From Candidatus Azambacteria bacterium (lineage in GTDB: Bacteria > Patescibacteriota > Minisyncoccia > GWC2-36-17 > M10-OD1-4): a stretch of DNA of 7,496 nucleotides. This document shows, in pieces, positions 5,904 through 7,496 of the stretch (the first letter of the stretch is position 1; every line of letters starts with the position of its first letter). The position numbers and the translations under genes were made by a program. Location: NCBI GenBank assembly GCA_016200995.1, contig JACQDS010000092.1:1-7496 (forward strand), written 5' to 3'. The notes below the pieces were generated by a model. It ran no database searches. It was not told where the DNA came from and saw nothing but the letters and a program-made list of their open reading frames with translations.

Positions 5904-7157
5904 ATGAATCTCAAAAAAACCGACAAAAAAATATACGATCTTATAAAAAAAGAGATAAAAAGGCAGAAAGAGGAGATAAGCCTTATTGCTTCAGAAAATT
6001 ATGTTTCTGTGGCCGTGCTTGAGGCGCTCGGCACTCCTTTGACCAATAAATATTCCGAAGGATATCCCAATAAAAGATACTATGCTGGAAACGAGGTTAT
6101 AGACAAGATAGAAACTCTCGCCATTGAGAGGGCGAAAAAAATATTTTCCGCAGAACATGCCAATGTCCAGCCGCATTCCGGCTCGCAGGCAAATACAGCC
6201 GTCTATCTGGCGCTTTTAAAACCCGGGGATACGGTGCTTGGTATAGATCTTTCCTCCGGAGGGCATCTGACTCACGGCTCGCCGGTCAATATCTCCGGAA
6301 AGTTTTATAAATTTCACAATTACGGTGTCAATAAAAATACGGAGATGCTTGACTACCAAGAAATAGAAAAAACGGCTTTGGCGGTCAGGCCGAAATTGAT
6401 AGTCTGCGGAACAACGGCATATCCAAGAAGCATAGATTTTAAAAAATTCCGCGAGATAGCGGATAAAGTCGGATCGTATTTGATGGCTGATATCGCGCAT
6501 ATAGCCGGACTTGTCGTTGCCGGCGAGCATCCGCATCCTTTCCCTCATTGCGATGTGGTCACGAGCACCACTCACAAAACACTTAGAGGTCCGAGGGGCG
6601 GCTTGATACTCTGCAAACAAACAGACAGATTGGACAAAGAAAATACAAACTTGGCGGGGAAGATAGATAAGGCGGTATTTCCCGGTATTCAGGGCGGCCC
6701 TTTGGACCATGTCGTCGCTGCAAAAGCCGTCTCTTTTTTGGAAGCCTCAAAACCGATTTTTAAAAAATATATAAAGCAGGTTGTAAAAAATGCAAAAGCG
6801 ATGGCAAAAGAATTTGAAAAAAACGGCGTCAGAGTTGTCAGTGGAAGCACTGATAATCACATAGTGCTTTTGGACGTCTCAAAATATTCCGAAAGTTCAA
6901 AGAAAACCCAAAATGATCTGGAAGAGGTGGGGATTATAGCCAACAGAAACACCATTCCTTATGAAACAAAATCCCCATTTGATCCTTCCGGCATTCGCCT
7001 TGGAACGCCTTCTATTACAACGAGAGGTTTCAATGAAAAAGACTCTGTTTTTCTTGCCGACTTGATCATAAAAATAATAAAAGAGCCGACTGCAAAAAAC
7101 AAGCGAGAGGTTAAAAAAGAGGTTGCAAAACTCGCTAAAAAACATAGTATTTACTAA
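5904..7157 (+). CDS. glyA: Serine hydroxymethyltransferase
   Basis: A PLP enzyme of fold type I that interconverts serine plus THF with glycine plus 5,10-methylene-THF, the one-carbon donor used by ThyA. Its 417 residues match the bacterial norm. Visible motifs are LIASEN (27-32), [15 protein letters not shown] (48-62), HSGSQAN (91-97), DIAHIAGLV (196-204) for [15 protein letters not shown] (222-233) with the Schiff-base Lys225 (E. coli Lys229), PGIQGGP (260-266) and SGIRLGTPS (362-370) with carboxylate-binding Arg364. Nothing essential is missing. It ends the operon, 9 bases after the b5 gene and without a clear Shine-Dalgarno site. Its stop is followed immediately by a truncated integrase frame with no terminator hairpin between, so an original downstream region may have been lost. 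Confidence 0.98.
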   Translation: MNLKKTDKKIYDLIKKEIKRQKEEISLIASENYVSVAVLEALGTPLTNKYSEGYPNKRYYAGNEVIDKIETLAIERAKKIFSAEHANVQPHSGSQANTAVYLALLKPGDTVLGIDLSSGGHLTHGSPVNISGKFYKFHNYGVNKNTEMLDYQEIEKTALAVRPKLIVCGTTAYPRSIDFKKFREIADKVGSYLMADIAHIAGLVVAGEHPHPFPHCDVVTSTTHKTLRGPRGGLILCKQTDRLDKENTNLAGKIDKAVFPGIQGGPLDHVVAAKAVSFLEASKPIFKKYIKQVVKNAKAMAKEFEKNGVRVVSGSTDNHIVLLDVSKYSESSKKTQNDLEEVGIIANRNTIPYETKSPFDPSGIRLGTPSITTRGFNEKDSVFLADLIIKIIKEPTAKNKREVKKEVAKLAKKHSIY

Positions 7158-7159
7158 AT

Positions 7160-7496
7160 TTTTTATCTGAGTCAACTGTCGGAAGGATGATAAAAGAGCT
7201 AAAAGAGAAAAACAAACTGCCTGAATATGCAAAATATTCGCTATCAGGTAAGACAGGCAAGCTGATAGTCAAAAAACCAAGCAAAAAACAGAAGAAACAA
7301 AGGAGAAGAGGCTATCTGCCTCAAAACCCGGGAGATCTCATAGAAATAGACACCATAGTCTATTTCATCAACGGCATACGAAGATTCATCATAACGGCGA
7401 TAGACCTAAAAAGCGACTTTGCTTTTTCATACGCATACGCATCGCTTTCGTCCTCACAAGCAAAAGATTTCACAAAGAAGCTTCAAAGAGTGGCCC
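7160..7496 (+). mobile_element. Remnant of an IS481/rve-type insertion element, 5' end missing
   Basis: Integrase-like coding sequence begins within a few bases of the glyA stop. The readable frame starts in the middle of a helix-turn-helix (LSESTVGRMIKELKEKN, from 7163) with no usable start before it and an in-frame TAG at 7145-7147. The N-terminal part of the element and its left terminal repeat are therefore absent. The right end is beyond the window, so I cannot tell whether the rest is intact. Confidence 0.6.
7187..7496 (+). CDS. Integrase catalytic-domain (rve) transposase, 5'-truncated and running off the window
   Basis: From the first available ATG the frame is open for 103 codons to the window edge. 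A basic linker (KKPSKKQKKQRRRGY, about residues 29-43) precedes the start of an RNase-H-fold integrase domain: PGDLIEIDTIVYF, with Asp54 as the likely first acid of the DDE triad, then RRFIITAIDLKSDFAFSYAYASLSS. This resembles IS481-like integrases that I recall from Parcubacteria. The ATG splits a helix-turn-helix that reads on upstream to about 7163, so it is probably only the first start left after truncation rather than the native one. Leu codons include several CTA and CTG, less common in the neighbouring genes, consistent with acquired DNA. GGAAGG at 7181-7186 directly abuts the ATG and is too close to act as a ribosome binding site. Probably a pseudogene. Confidence 0.75.
   Translation, partial: MIKELKEKNKLPEYAKYSLSGKTGKLIVKKPSKKQKKQRRRGYLPQNPGDLIEIDTIVYFINGIRRFIITAIDLKSDFAFSYAYASLSSSQAKDFTKKLQRVA

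Noticed and set aside
6216..6710. Antisense open frame of 164 codons inside glyA
   Set aside because: It is fully covered by the well-conserved SHMT and its translation is Cys/Arg-rich without a domain.

Overview
The window looks like a chromosomal segment of a Patescibacteria/CPR bacterium, most likely Parcubacteria-like. This is an inference from four things: moderately AT-rich sequence, tightly packed genes that mostly lack Shine-Dalgarno sites, a sugar-transferase/flippase pair, and an integrase fragment of a kind I recall from those genomes. The standard bacterial code fits: TGA ends one gene and tryptophans are TGG. No rRNA, tRNA or CRISPR array is visible.

Layout. (1) Positions 1-1417, minus strand: a surface-polysaccharide locus with a polyprenyl-phosphate sugar-1-phosphate transferase, followed after one base by the first 30 codons of a probable oligosaccharide flippase. 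(2) Positions 1418-1546: a divergent intergenic region with two back-to-back sigma70-type promoters. The plus-strand one is a perfect TTGACA-17-TATAAT, with a small palindrome at its predicted start point. (3) Positions 1547-2015: a single-gene unit with its own promoter, strong ribosome binding site and hairpin terminator. It encodes a small P-loop kinase-like protein of the AAA_33/N4BP2-like type whose key motifs are altered. (4) Positions 2025-7157: a six-gene plus-strand operon with gaps of only 5-9 bases, dcd-thyA-folA-(NOX-like flavocytochrome b)-(membrane-anchored cytochrome b5 plus PepSY-like domain)-glyA. (5) Positions 7160-7496: the 5'-truncated start of an IS481/rve-type integrase, running off the window.

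How the genes work together. Dcd makes dUTP (possibly dUMP directly) from dCTP. ThyA methylates dUMP to dTMP and turns methylene-THF into DHF. FolA reduces DHF to THF, and GlyA recharges THF with a one-carbon unit from serine. That is the complete thymidylate cycle in one transcription unit. Between folA and glyA sit two redox genes. The first encodes a six-helix NADPH-oxidase/ferric-reductase-like protein whose four histidines have the 14/13 spacing of the NOX bis-heme core. The second encodes a tethered cytochrome b5 predicted to face outward. Together they suggest an electron route from cytosolic NAD(P)H through FAD and two membrane hemes to an external b5 heme. This pair is the most interesting candidate system here, since many Patescibacteria lack respiratory chains.
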